Assembly: GCA_025765595.1 (NCBI GenBank)
Contig: JAIVFH010000001.1
Coordinates: 434,001-498,000, forward strand
Length of the DNA: 64,000 nt
Reading direction: 5' to 3'
From: Obelidium mucronatum
Taxonomy: Eukaryota; Chytridiomycota; Chytridiomycetes; Chytridiales; Chytriomycetaceae
Below, piece by piece: positions 12,116 to 24,595 of the stretch. Each line of letters starts with the position of its first letter. Position 1 is the first letter of the stretch. Made by a program: the position numbers and the translations under genes. The notes below the pieces were generated by a model. That model saw only the letters and a list, made by a program, of their open reading frames with translations, was not told the DNA's origin and did no database searches.

Positions 12116-12609
12116 TGTTGTGTCAAAAAATGCGATAAGCGCGTGTTTCTAGGGAATGATTTAACCCAATACCACAGAATATCTTGAAATCTTTGTTATT
12201 GCAGTCAAGCGTGTTTTATTGCTGTTTTATTTTTGCCAAAAATTCGACATGGATCCATTCAACACCACAACGCTCTGCCGCCGCATTCGCCAGATTCGCG
12301 CCAAAATTAACAGCGTCGCGCAAACTTCGGCGTCGTCGTTTTCCGAAACTCTCCTCGCCAAAACGGGAAGGTTTTCGCAGCGCCTTCGCGTCGAGCGACG
12401 CGCCGCTGTTCAAACAAATGGGCGCCCTGACTGCTCTGGCGACTAAAACTATAGTTTCGAGCGCCGAAACTGCGCGCCGCGTGGATGCTTTTCATTGGCA
12501 GCGCGTGCGACGCTGGCGGGGTTCGAACGCTGAAGTCTTTTGCAAGCGAAGGAGTTGTTTCGTCAAAGTTATTCACTAAAAGCGAAAGCAGCGACGATGG
12601 AAGAAAAAG
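12116..12609. other. Spacer with a weak small reading frame
   Basis: Holds the divergent 5' regions of G-alpha 1 and the next plus-strand gene. A 65-codon frame at 12249-12446 (+) starts MDPFNTTTLC and is Arg/Ala-rich and GC-rich compared with its surroundings. A second frame continues the basic, Ala-rich composition to 12579 if one base near 12434 is ignored. It could be a small real protein or a leader; I do not recognise it. Confidence 0.3.
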
Positions 12610-15159
12610 ATGGTGATTATGATGAGGAAAGTGAGAGTGAATGAAAGCGAGGGAGAAGAAAAAGAAGTTCGTTGTTTGTCCGATGACGAGTTGTATTCGG
12701 ACTACATTCTCGAACATTTGCGATGGTAAAAGCACCTCCTCAGCATGGACACAATCTAACAAATAATGCGAAACTAGCCAAGTAGCTCTGCATCACATGA
12801 TTCAGCTGCTTGTGGCTCTTCCCAAGGCCATTCGCTTTCCAGTCTTATACTATAATCTGATCGAGGAGTGGATCACTCATGATCTACTATACCCCCATAT
12901 TTGGAAATTATTGGACTCTTTTTGGAGATGCCCGACTTTAACGCGGGATGAGACCGCGTACGATTGGGCATTCTCTGTCGCCAAAAAAATCAACAAGATG
13001 CGCGAATTTTGCACCCTGGTTTCAGAAAAATACACTCAAGAGATCCGCAAAACATCTAACGTTGAGGTCTGTCGGATATCGCGGCTGGCGTTTAGGGAGT
13101 TTTGGAAACGAATACGAACTAGCCATCACAATATGTTACCTCTCATGACACTCATAGGTCTTCAAAAAGACACTGGAGACCTTATCTCTGTACTTCATAC
13201 CTATGAATCATCTTTTCAAGAGTCGCCATCACCTGCATCCACTAGTGATAGCGAGCTACAGTCCGACCTCCCTTCCAGTCCTCAAAACCAACGACACCAA
13301 AGCCGATCAGACTCGCTTCTAAGGGAATTTGAATCAATATTTTTAAACAAATATCTTGCAACCGTGCTGAACTCGCTGGAGTCTGCAAAATCACAGGAAA
13401 TACTTGAGGAATGGACATTCTCACACAGTTCACCAATCCTCGAAGCACTCCTTCATCATCTACAACAGCAAAAAAATGCCGTTTTCTGGTTGCCACGAAA
13501 ACCAATACCATTTAACCTTGAAAAGCCCAATAGGAATGGCGATATTCCTTTTTTAGACTTGTATGTGCTGGCAGCTCTATTTGGAGTATCAATTGCTATA
13601 AAACGGCGAATCTCTCTTTCTCTGGTGCCGCGGTTTGATGCTCTGGACACCATAATTGAAACTCTGTCGCGTGTTGTCGTTTCAAACTCCACCGCTCTAC
13701 TCCAAATTGAATCCGAGTTCTCCCAACTAAAACTGGAGAAAATTATCCTCATTGTGAAAGACTTGATGGCCGTAGGAACAGTGGAATCTCTATTTCTAGG
13801 ACGAAGAGTACTCCAAGCAGTCATGATTGCAACCGAGAATGGGAAGAAGGAAGAAGATCTTGCATTAGACGTCGCCGTTGATGATGACAATCAAGATTTC
13901 GAGTTCAAAGAGCGGATTGCGAATTTGCTAGAAAATCTGGAAGAAAGTCTGTATGACTGTGAAGGGCAGTCCTTGAATATGTAAGCAGCCTTTTATACTT
14001 TATCCGTATTTAAATTTAATATCAAATCAGACGACATGAGCCGCTCTTAGACGACTGGCTTCTTACGACCCCTGCACTCTCAAAAGTGAATGTTCCCGCA
14101 ATGTATTCTACTACATCAACACCAAATGGCCGAGTTAAACGCAATTCAAAATTGCGCTTTCAAAATATAGAATCTGAGCCCAAGTCTAACCCGACGTCCT
14201 CAGCGGATCCTTCATCAGAGTCCCATTTTGAAGATTCCAGTAGCAATGATGAGAATGAAGAAACTATTAAGAGTCTTGGAGCTCGCAGGCTCCAAAATTG
14301 CAACATATCATCAAATCAATCGTCTCATGAAGAAGAAACTGATGGCAGCGAAGGTGCTTCTATTTTCAACGAGTCTGATTCAGATTCGTTGCCTCAGAAA
14401 AGAACAATGCGAAGCGGTTCTCGCGTTTTGACTGCTCAAAAACTTTCTAATGTCGCTCTGCGAGGAACGAACCGCCGAAAAAGAAAGATGTTTAAGCAGA
14501 CTTTGGAAGAATGGGATGGGAACAAGAGGGATGGAAGAAGCTGGGAGTGTGAATCAGTGTCATCCGCGAGAAATGGTTTAATCCAGCGTAAATCGTCCCG
14601 ACTACAAAATTGTGAAGCTCAAGCTGTGCGTTCTTCTACAAGGATCGCGCCAACTAAACTACGTTGCTCATCACAAAGTGACAATGACACGAGTGGATCT
14701 GATTTTTCGTCAAAGAGTAATCAAAAAAGCAGTCGCTCTGTAGAATTCAGTGATGAGATTGTGGAGGAAGATTCTGAATGCAATTTGAGCTTGAATGCCA
14801 AAGACTACTCTGAAGATGAGATCCAACTACCCAATCATCAATCCACGGCACTGAAACCGCATCTCCAATACCAACGTCTTAACAATAAGGAAGGCTTTTC
14901 GACTTCAGGAGCTCAACAATCCTCCTGTAGGGGTAGCGCTCATATTATACGAAAAAGGGGACATCATATTTCGTGTAGTGAAGAAGAAGTTGAAAACCCA
15001 ATCTCGCCACCTCTACGAACTACGCGTTCGCGAATCCCTGGAACTCTTCACATTGCGCCAGAACCATGGCCTGTGGCGAAAAAGAAACGCGTTTTCTTGG
15101 ATGAGTCTGAGAATGGTCATAAAAAAGGAGGACGTGGACAAATGAGAAAAAGCAGATGA
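12610..15159 (+). CDS. Large unrecognised protein with charged, disordered C-terminus
   Basis: Three exons (12610-12725, 12778-13980, 14031-15159) join to 815 codons without a phase error. Residues 1-40 are acidic and end DDELYSDYILEHLR. Residues 40-430 are helical and look folded (LYYNLIEEWITHDLLYPHIWKLL). After the motif EPLLDDWLLTTPAL the last 370 residues are disordered, with alternating acidic-serine and Arg/Lys patches (RRKRKMF, KKKRVF) that could be nuclear signals. I assign no family; a nuclear role is a guess. An alternative ATG at 12597 begins a very acidic frame that stops at a TGA and would join this one if one base were skipped. Confidence 0.65.
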
Positions 15160-15249
15160 TTATTAATAAAGTAAACTATCTTTTCTAACTTGAGTCTAAC
15201 AGGGGTCAAGTTTATTAAATTTTGTATTTTCCAAAAAAAAAAGCCCCTA

Positions 15250-15269
15250 ATCAGATCAGATCAGATCAA
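15250..15269. repeat. Short ATCAG tandem repeat
   Basis: Four copies of the 5-mer ATCAG lie between the stops of the plus-strand gene and the minus-strand G-alpha 2. A simple microsatellite in a shared 3' region. Confidence 0.7.
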
Positions 15270-15280
15270 GAAAACAGAAT

Positions 15281-16980
15281 TTAATTCATGGGTATTTTGG
15301 AATCTCCAAGAGCGGAACTGAACGCATCGGTTAATAACTTGTGGTTAAGTTCGGGCGATGTATTACTTACTGTTTAATAGACTCCATGATACTTTGAAGA
15401 GTTTCTTTCGTTGCGCTGAAATCCGTCGCGTTTGTTAGATGTGTTATGATTTGTTTGCTGTTTGCTCGTTTGTTAAGAGCCTTGAATCGATTGACGAAAT
15501 AGTTGGAGCTGTCGAATAAATCACAAGAGCCTGTCGCAAGTCAATTATTTATCAACAGCAATCTCTGAAAACTGGGTATTAACCTTTATAGTCGGGAAAG
15601 TACATGGACACTGGGCGCGTCTTGATTTTTTCAACAAATATATCGATCTTGTTGAAGAATACTACGATCTCCGTTTCTTTAAATAGCGGGTGATTGCAAA
15701 CCGAATTGAACAGCGACATTGATTCTACAACTTTTTGACCAGAAATGTGTTAATTTCAACACCGTGCATCAGTTCGCAAAACGTACTTCGATTTCGTTCC
15801 TTATTTTCTGTGCATACTTGATCGTAAGAGCTTATTGCTACAACAAATATAACGCATTGCATTGAGTTGAAGTATTGAGCCCACTTCTTTCTTTCATCGG
15901 TTTGCCCACCAGCATCATAGACCGCAAATCCAATCTTTCCTATCAGTAATCTGGTTTCTTGAACATTTTTTGTAATCGTACGTGTATTGCAAATGTCATC
16001 GTTTGTTGGAATATAACCACGTGCCGTAATTCGGTCTACACTTCGGAGAAAACTATAAAAAGAGTCCTGGTCAGACGCCAAATTGAGATTATAAAAAGCT
16101 TACTATGCACAGGTGTCTAACAGATCAATCTCATGTGCCCTACTGTAGCAATATTGTATTCCGCCATCTTTCCATAGAGCCTTTATCCATTCTATTGTTT
16201 CTGGCTCTCTAGCCCGGGCAAGTGAAAATCCAAAAACAGGATGATTGTAGGAATCAATAAACCGCGCGAACTCTGCTACTTCTGCGTCGCTGTCTTTTGT
16301 ACCTCCATAGAGATGGTATTCTTTTTCAGCCAGCTCCGCAATTGCATTATATTTCTTCTCGCATATTCCCTCCTGCGCCCTTTTACGCTTTGAAGGCGCT
16401 TGGACTGCCTTTGGTTCTCGTGGTGTTTTTCCATTCTCGCTTACTTTCCACTTGGTTTTGTTTTCATCTTCCTCTTCTTCTTCTTCCATTAAATGATCTA
16501 AAGGTGCATCTGGCGGAAGTGGGAGATCTGCAATTCGCCGTTTTGCTTCCTCTTCATTCGCAGGAATGTCAAACTCGTATGGGATTTTGAGTTGGTCCAT
16601 CCCTTTGATGAGGCCTCCCATAGATATTAATAAGTTCATATGTACAGTATCCCGAAACGCGTTCAATTGCTCGGGCGTGAAGGTTCCATAGGCGAGAATT
16701 AGTTGCTTGAGGATTGTTGATTTTCCACTGTCTTCAGATCCTACATCAAGTTATGGACGATTTCAAAAAAAATGGAAGATAAAAGATGGCGTAAAACTGC
16801 GGCTATGGAGCGCTTGTTGTTTCTGCAGTACTAACCCAAAAGGAGTATCTTCACCATATGGTCTTCATCAATCTCCGTCTTTTGCATCTTTTTGCCAATA
16901 TTGTTTTTGCTGTCATTATTTGGGTTGGCTGTTTCTAAGTTGTGATGATTGGTTTCTGGCGACGATGACACGCAACCCAT
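15281..16980 (-). CDS. G-protein alpha subunit 2, divergent in nucleotide-binding motifs
   Basis: Six exons (16980-16836, 16740-16104, 16052-15787, 15730-15584, 15530-15371, 15317-15281) join to 463 codons with every phase correct. It starts MGCVSS (lipid anchor). The P-loop is GSEDSGKST rather than GAGESGKST. Switch I keeps the Arg and Thr (NTRTITKN) but lacks the usual TTG. Switch II reads DAGGQTDERKKW, keeping the catalytic Gln but replacing the Arg after it. FFNKIDIF and TNATD are standard. An acidic Glu run interrupts the helical domain. The frame is open throughout, so this is probably a functional alpha subunit with altered kinetics. It ends SALGDSKIPMN. Confidence 0.85.
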
Positions 16981-17074
16981 TGTTTTGTTCAAAAATGATT
17001 TACAGTGCTTTTTCACTAGAATAATTTCGTCAATTAAAATACCGAGGTTTATTCAAAAAAGAAAACGAGGAATC

Positions 17075-18844
17075 TTAGGCTTGTAAGTTTAGATCTTTCA
17101 GCGTCGATCTAAAAGGTGTTCGAAGGGGATGAATAAATCGCAATTGAATTTTGGATGTCATCTGCAAACTCAACTGCTGAATACTCTCAATTACTGATTT
17201 CAGAATTTTTTTGGTTTGGCTTGTATCTGTTGCAGTGAGTCAAATGGGGGTATATTTTCTTGTCGTTTGGATATTTGTTTATGTCCTTGAATCGTTTCAC
17301 AAAGTACTTTGCACTCTCCTGGAAATCATTCGGTCCTGTGAATGAAATTAGTTTGAGTGGTTGATATATCTTTCCGATAGACTTCCTCCTACCTTCATAG
17401 TCCGGAAAATATAGCGAAATCGCGCGTTTTTTGACTTTTTCCTGGAACAAGTCGATTTTGTTTAGAAAGAGCACAATATCGGTTTTTTTGAAAAGCGGGT
17501 GATTGCAGATGGAACTGAAAAGATTTAATGACTCCACGACTGTTGGAAGAGAGGTGAGTCATGTGAACGAAACGAGCAACAACTCACTTCTATTGGTCTC
17601 GTTATCTTCCATACAAACTTGGTCATAAGCACTTATTGCTACCAAATAAATTATGGATTGAGTGTCATCAAAGAACTGAGCCCATTTCTTCCGTTCACTG
17701 CGTTGTCCGCCAACATCATAGATGGCCAGGGACATTTTACCCACTTTAAACCGAGTTTCAGTGACTCCGATTGTCATGATTCTAGCAATAAGGATATCAT
17801 CATTTGTGGGAGTAAAGTTCACATCTGATATGCGGTCAATGTTCTCCATTATGCTGAAGTAGCGAAAAAGTCATCAGCTCAATAACAATATCGAAAGAAA
17901 TGTTTTCCTACTATGCACAAGAATCTACAAGCTGGAACTCGTTGGATCGACTGAAGCAGTATTGAATACCGGAATCTTCCCAAAGAGTCTTAATGGCCTC
18001 AATTGTGAATGGAACCATTGCCATCTTTAAATTAAAACCAAATACAGGATCTTCAAATGAATGAACTTGACGGGCACAGTCAGCAATTAGTCCTGGTTGA
18101 CGTTCCGTTCCACCATATGCGAAATACTCTCTGGCCGCCAGCTGAGAGACTGGGTCGTCTGTTATCACGCATTTTCCTTCCTCCAAAACGAGTTTGCTAC
18201 TTCTCGCCTGTTTTTCATTTGTTTTTTCCACAGATGGCCTTTTTTTCAGTAATCTGGAGCTGTCGAGGGATTTCTGCCTTGACATGTTCACGGGACCGTC
18301 GTCATCATCTTCCTCTTCGAGAACTTCTAAGCCAATTTGTGGAAGTTCAGGCAGTGTTGCCATTCGCCGAGTAGCTTCCTCCATATCCACAGGCTTCTTG
18401 AACTCATACGGAATTTTGAGAGTATCCATTGCTTTAATAAGAGTACCCATAGAAATAAGCAAGTTCATGTGCATAGCTTCGCGAAATATTCGCACTTGTT
18501 CATCAGAGAATCCTGAGCCATAGATTAAAGTCATTTGCTTCAAGATGGTGGACTTTCCGCTTTCACCAGCACCTGTCAAATATATGTATAGTTAAGTGAT
18601 TCTTCGGAAGTATTTTGTAATTTTTTTGGGTCGTTGGGTGTTGGTTGGGGGCACTGATGTGAGACTTTTGGAATTGAAAAGGAGTGAGGACACTGAGGAA
18701 CTTGCACTCACCGAGGAGCAAAAGCTTGACCAGCCGTTCCTTTTCGATCTGCTTCCTCTCTTGATCAAGCTGCTTACTAATCTCAATATTCTTCTGTTTG
18801 GCAACAGGATCTTGCTCTTCAGGGGCTGATGCTCCACATCCCAT
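17075..18844 (-). CDS. G-protein alpha subunit 3, one base extra near the TCAT motif
   Basis: Starts MGCGAS. Canonical motifs: LLLLGAGESGKST (split by the intron 18573-18711), switch I ARIMTIGVTE, switch [14 protein letters not shown] and LFLNKIDLF. The helical domain has a long acidic/basic insert of about 60 residues. Introns fall at the same places as in alpha 1 and alpha 5. After YPHLTH the frame breaks by +1 at about 17234; skipping one base restores ATDTSQTKKILKSVIE, the guanine-contact loop and last helix. The final exon then gives STLKDLNLQA and the stop at 17075. As read literally it would end in a wrong 15-residue tail lacking helix 5. Confidence 0.85.
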
Positions 18845-19126
18845 TGTTCTTGGTATTAATTGTGACCGCCTTTATTAAGAACAAGCTTAAGTTCACAAAA
18901 ATGTTTGGATCTATCGTCATCAATTCCAAAATATGATAACTATTGGTGGCTGATGCTGTTTTCGAAAGATAGAATAACGACAGGAAATCAACATTTCCGC
19001 AGTTCCCCAGAGGAAGACTACAAGAGCACCACCGCTTGTCTCTTTGGGTTTTGCGCATCGGCCATACAGTTTAAATAGGTTTTACTGCAATTTAAATATG
19101 TTTTACTCCAATATCTAATATAAAAA

Positions 19127-20748
19127 ATGGGATGTTCATCATCAACAAACGCGGTTGACCAAACTCCCGAAGAAGTCGCCAACAGCAAAAAGATTGATCA
19201 GCAAATCGCACAGGAAAAGAAGAACAAAGAAGAAGCTATCCGTCTATTGCTGCTTGGTAAGCCGTCAAAGCATCGGTTGATACAGTTTTTAAAACGAATA
19301 TGCAAATCTTTAGGACCGGGGGAAAGCGGGAAATCAACAGTCCTCAAGCAAATGAAACTAATCTACAGCGCTGGATTTACTCCTCAAGAGATCCAGATTT
19401 TTCGAAGCGCGATATTGTTAAATCTGCTCCAGTGCTGCAAGTGTTTGATGAGTGGAATGAAAGAGCTCAAAATCCCATATGGCTTCGATCCCATACGCGA
19501 TGGACCTCGCGCCCAGGTTAAATCTAGCGCGGAGAATAATAAGCTATCTGATTCGGGAACGTTTGGCGATGCTGTTCAATTAGCCGTTCCAATGGCACGA
19601 GGCGGAACAATGAAAAAGGTCCAGCAAGATGGCCCATTTTTTGCACCACTTGACGCTCCAGAGCTTCCAACAAGCCAGAGTACCAGTAATACTCAAGATT
19701 CGTCCAACATGTCGAGTCAATCAAACCAAATGGTATCGAATCGGAGTCAAAATGTATTCGAATCACGACATAGTGTTGCCGAAGGAAGGACTCCTGATCC
19801 GGATGGAACGGCACTAGCTGCGCAGAAAATTTATGATCAAATGGCTGTACGAAGGGCTAGCATAAGTAGTGCCGACGAGGACGATGATGGAATCTTCCAA
19901 CAAGGGCCAGTTCCAGATGCTGCAAGATTGCTGAAAGCCATAGATACTGACTTTGGATTTAATAAGGATGCATCGATACCAGAGGCTGTTGTCTCAGCTA
20001 TAAAACTGTTTTGGAAAGATTCCGGCGTTCAGTATTGTTTTCGCCGAGCAAATGAGTTTCAACTGATCGATTCTTGTCTCTAGTAAGTCACATGCTAATT
20101 CGATAACATTCGGCACACTTGGCTAACTTTATATTGTACAGTGTTATGGAAAACTTAACACGTATCACAACCAAAGACTATATACCTACTGAGCAAGATA
20201 TGCTTAGAGCCCGCATAACAACAGTTGCAGTGACAGAAACACGATTTATATTACCAGACAAAGCTAATCTCGTTGTCTTTGATGTGGGGGGCCAACGGAG
20301 CGAGAGAACAAAATGGGCACCCTTTTTTGATGACGCTCAGGCAATTATATTCGTGATTGCAATAAGTGCATTTGATCAAGTTTGTTTGGAAGACAGTGGT
20401 ACGAATCGAATGGTGGAATCTATGAATTTGTTTGGGTCCATCTGCAACCATCCACTCTTCAAAAAGATGGACATGATCCTATTCTTAAACAAAATTGATG
20501 TCTTTCGGGAGAAGCTGGAAAAAACGAGAGTGAATTCATATTTTCCAGGCTATGTGGGAGACAACTCATTTGACACAGCGAGCAAGTATTTTATCAATCG
20601 TTTTCTTTCCATCAACAAATATCCGAATGAGAAGCAGATATACGCGCATCTGACTTGGGCAACTGACACGGCACAGATTAAAAAGGTTCTCGACAGTGTG
20701 AATACGAGTATTGCCAAATCGACGCTGCAGGATATTGGAATAATGTAA
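19127..20748 (+). CDS. G-protein alpha subunit 4, intact
   Basis: Three exons (19127-19256, 19314-20082, 20142-20748) give 501 codons, phases correct. It starts MGCSSS. P-loop GPGESGKST, switch I ARITTVAVTETRF, switch [23 protein letters not shown] and WATDTAQIKK are all present. The helical domain carries an unusually long Ser/Asn-rich insert (about residues 125-230). It lacks three introns found in the other alpha genes, suggesting loss of its 3' introns. It runs opposite to alpha 2 and alpha 3, with about 280 bp separating the starts of alpha 3 and alpha 4. Confidence 0.92.
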
Positions 20749-20844
20749 TGTAGAAATAGCGACAATATAAAACTAAGATAATTCCTGTTTTTTTTCTATT
20801 AAACTTTTACTTATTAAATAATATTTAAATATTTAAATATTAAC

Positions 20845-22776
20845 ATGGATTTCAACCTCGCAAAGCAACTGGATTCAGAGCGACGAAAAGAGTTGCTTTT
20901 GGCCAAAACCAAGCAGCAAGCACAGCACCAGCAGCTGCCTCAAAAAGGATTTAAATTTTCAAATCTGCCGCGGCCGCCTCTTGTGTCTTTTGGGTTCGAA
21001 GCTTCAACTTGGTTCTTCAAACAAACTTAACCATCCCCTTGCAGCACACCGCCTCAGAAGAAAGACCCAACAGCTTCGGAAAAAGCATCTGGTGATAAAG
21101 AGGAGAATGTGGTCCTGGTGCCAATCAAACTCGATTTTGACGTTGAAACCCACGGCTTTCGACTTCGCGATCAATTCTTTTGGAATTTGAATGGTTGAGT
21201 TGCATTACGATGAAAACGAAATCCTTTCGTATTAAATGCGCATTTTTCATACAACCATGCAGAGGCTTCGATACCTGTTGATCTCTACGCCCAACAGATT
21301 TGCTCCGACTTTCGGCTGCCCCCTGCTGCTGCATCCGAAATCGCTGCGTATGTTCATTCTTTTAAGGCGGACCGGTTCAACTTAAACTGAAAATTGCTTG
21401 GGCGCCTTTGGGATGGCCTACCAGCTCCATGAAGGAACAAATCGAGGAATTTGTGGATATCTCATTCATGCGGCCGCCGCTTCCTGCAAACGGAATTCTC
21501 GATCCAATCACCTTACCTCCATCTATCGCGATTTCGCGAAATAGTCGTGAAGGAAATGAAACACCATCTGATGCTAAACGCAACATTCCCGATGATTTCG
21601 CCAATTTACGCGTCACATTGAAGATTGATATAACCATAGGGGATATCACCGTAATGGATAATGTTGAATGGGATATTAATTGCACGCGAAACTCGCCAGA
21701 AATGTTTGCCGAATGTACTTGTGCTGAATTGGGGCTTCCAATGGAATTTAGGTAAGACACACCCAGCGAACTTATTAAGCTGTAACTGAATGTATGGTTT
21801 TCAAACCGTTATTAGAGTCGCAATAGCGCATCAGCTGCGCGAACAGATTCAAGTATACCATCGAACTCTTCTTCAGCTAGAGCATCCATTTGACGACACC
21901 AAAATAAGTGATGATGGTAAACCGTTGCTATTCAATGATTTTTTTAAATTTGACTTTGTTTGTAAAGATCTTTGGTACAATCACTTTCTTCCCCCCCGTT
22001 TCCCAAGTTGTACGGAATGAAGACCAAATGAACTTTTGCGGGCCTACTATTTTGAGAGGTGTAGAAGTCAGTCAGACTCCATGGAGTATAGATGAAAAGG
22101 TTTTTCTAAAATTATTTTTTTTAACACAGTTTTGTTTTGTGATTTTAATCGAACCACTTGGTTTAGACTGCCCAAAAGCTGAGGAGAAAATCTGGAACAA
22201 CTAGAACGCGGGGCAAGTCGTCGCTTCTTCCAGAAACGAGTGTTGCCCGGTTTTGGAGCACTGCTGTCCCCGTGTGGAAAAATGGAGTGAAACACCCGCC
22301 AGTTCCAAGACACACTCTTCCAGGAGCTGGTGGTAATGCTTCACAGCAAATAGCAGCCGCAGCTATTTTAGGAAGACGGAGAACGCGTCAGGATAGCATG
22401 ATCGAAAGTGCAGAAGAAGAGATAGCCATAGAAAACTCCGTCCAAGTAGAGACCGTAGTTGGTATGCTGGCCCAAAAGAAACAAGGTGAGATTTAATAGC
22501 TATTATCTTGTGGTTGCTTGATCTGAATGCAGTCCTTCCCAAGAAATTGCCTCCACATGGAGATGTGCAAACTGCAAAGTCGAGGCATATAGGACGAGTC
22601 TTGTTCGTGCAGGCCCTGCAGGTCCTGCAACATTGTGTAATGATTGTGGTCTACATTTTTCGCGTACGGGTCAATTGCTAACGGGTGTGGCGGCCTCAAA
22701 GATCGAAACCCCGAAGAGATGGTTTCCATACCCGCCTGTGATCGATGCATCGGAATCAAACCGACGCGATTGGTAG
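20845..22776 (+). CDS. SNF5: SNF5/SMARCB1-type chromatin remodelling subunit with GATA finger
   Basis: Eight exons (20845-20993, 21045-21193, 21263-21347, 21425-21751, 21816-21916, 22008-22099, 22167-22485, 22544-22776) give 484 codons in frame. The first SNF5 repeat is LVPIKLDFDVETHGFRLRDQFFWN and the second is RVTLKIDITIGDITVMDNVEWDIN. The C-terminus carries a GATA-type zinc finger, WRCANCKVEA then LCNDCGLHF, after an Arg-rich linker. Predicted scaffold subunit of SWI/SNF or RSC. A C-terminal GATA-like finger on SNF5 occurs in several fungi. Acceptor 22543 was chosen because it is the only one that keeps the finger in frame. Confidence 0.88.
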
Positions 22777-22881
22777 CGTGTCTTGACTCGAATCATCTGA
22801 AATGCAGATAATAAGATGTTTTTACATGAAATATTTTATTTTTCTTCGCTTTTTCGATAAAAACAACCAACTGCGGTTAAA

Positions 22882-24364
22882 ATGGCCAACGTTGTACTTG
22901 GAGCTCAATGGGGCGACGAAGGAAAGGGAAAACTGGTCGATGTCCTGGCGCAGACTGCGGATTTGGTGTGTCGCGCTGCTGGCGGGAACAATGCCGGTTG
23001 GTATTAGAGTTAAAGAATAGGGTTCACTCCCTTATCTTGACACCTATCTACCACCTCCCAACTGCCCGGATACATCAGCTTAAATACTCTATCCTATCTT
23101 AGGACACACGATCGTGGCAAATGGAATCCCGTACGACTTCCACCTTTTGCCATCTGGACTTGTGAACGATTCTTGTATTTCAGTCATTGGAAACGGAGTT
23201 GTTGTCCATCTTCCATCCTTCTTTGCTGAAATGGACGCCAATATTGCAAAGGGGCTCAAGGTCGATCACACTCGGCTGAAGCTGTCAGACAGAGCCCACC
23301 TTGTCTTTGACTTCCACCAACTTTGCGATGGTTTGAACGAAGGAGAACTGGGTCGAGGTTCTCTTGGAACTACGAAGAAGGGTTCGTTCGTTGTCTATTT
23401 CGTCGTGTTGTTTTTTTGTTGCTGTCTACTTACTCACGTAAACAGGTATCGGACCAACATACTCTTCTAAGGCCTCGCGGTCGGGTGTTCGCGTTCACCA
23501 TCTTTACCGATGGGAAGAATTTGTTACCTTGTACACAAAGTGTCTTGATGGAATGCAAAAGCGGTACAAGTTTGAGTACAATGCAACTGAAGAACTCGCG
23601 CGATACAAGGATCTCGCCGAAAGAGCACGTCCTTATGTGATTGACACAATTCCATACGTTCACAAGGCGATTGCTGAGAAGAAAAATGTGCTTGTCGAAG
23701 GTGCAAACGCTATCATGCTGGATTTGGACTTTGGTACATATCCATACGTTACTTCTTCTAGCACTGGAGTTGGAGGTGTGGTGACTGGTCTTGGTATTCC
23801 ACCAAGAAAGATTGGGAAAGTTTACGGAGTCGTCAAGGCTTATACCACTCGTGTAGGAGCTGGGCCTTTCCCGACTGAGCAGTTGAACTCTGTCGGTGAA
23901 CATTTGCAGAATGTGGGACACGAGTGGGGCGTGACAACAGGAAGAAAAAGAAGATGTGGGTGGTTGGATTTGGTTGTCTTGAAGCACAGTCATGCTTTGA
24001 ATGATTACACAAGTATCAACTTGACAAAGTTGGATATTTTGGATCAGCTTCCTGAAATTAAGATTGGTATTGCATACGTTCACAACGGTGTCCGGTACAC
24101 TGATTTCCCTGGTGAGTTCGGCGGAGTGAATCAGGATCTATGTTGCTAATGCTTCATCTTGCAGCTGACTTGGAGACACTTGCTGAATCCACTGTTGAAT
24201 ACGAGACTTTGCCTGGTTGGATGTCGGACATTACAAAGGTTCGCAAGTACTCCGACTTACCCGAGAACTGCCGCAAGTATGTTGAACGGATCGAGGTCCT
24301 GATGGGTGTTCCTGTAGAGTGGATTGGTGTTGGACCTGCTCGCGATGCCATGATTTCAAAATAA
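22882..24364 (+). CDS. ADE12: Adenylosuccinate synthetase
   Basis: Four exons (22882-22996, 23103-23381, 23446-24111, 24165-24364), 419 codons. It joins IMP and aspartate using GTP, the first committed step to AMP. Motifs: [13 protein letters not shown]-loop at residue 9, [33 protein letters not shown], and near the C-terminus [10 protein letters not shown]. Length is normal for the family and the gene has no frame break. It starts about 105 bp after the SNF5 stop in the same orientation and converges on the chitin synthase. Confidence 0.96.
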
Positions 24365-24595
24365 GGGATAGGCGGAGCTCTTGCGTATTTTTGTGTTGCA
24401 CTCCCAATAAAGAAAGATTGAGAATGCTATAATTCATATTATCTCAATTGTCAGTCGTGAAGTCACAAACCCCACAAGAAAATAGGTGCAGCACTGCAAT
24501 TAAGCACCCATCAAAAATGCAAAAAAGACAAATATAAATTCTAGTTCTTTACTTTAAATAAAAAGAAATAATAAATATGAGATACTTCAATAGAG

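Noticed and set aside
15250..15269. ATCAG repeats as a possible CRISPR or regulatory array
   Set aside because: Only four 5-bp units without spacers; an ordinary microsatellite.
15281..16980. G-alpha 2 as a pseudogene
   Set aside because: All six exons join in phase to 463 codons with GKST, NKID and TNATD present, so degeneration of the switches alone is not enough to call it dead.
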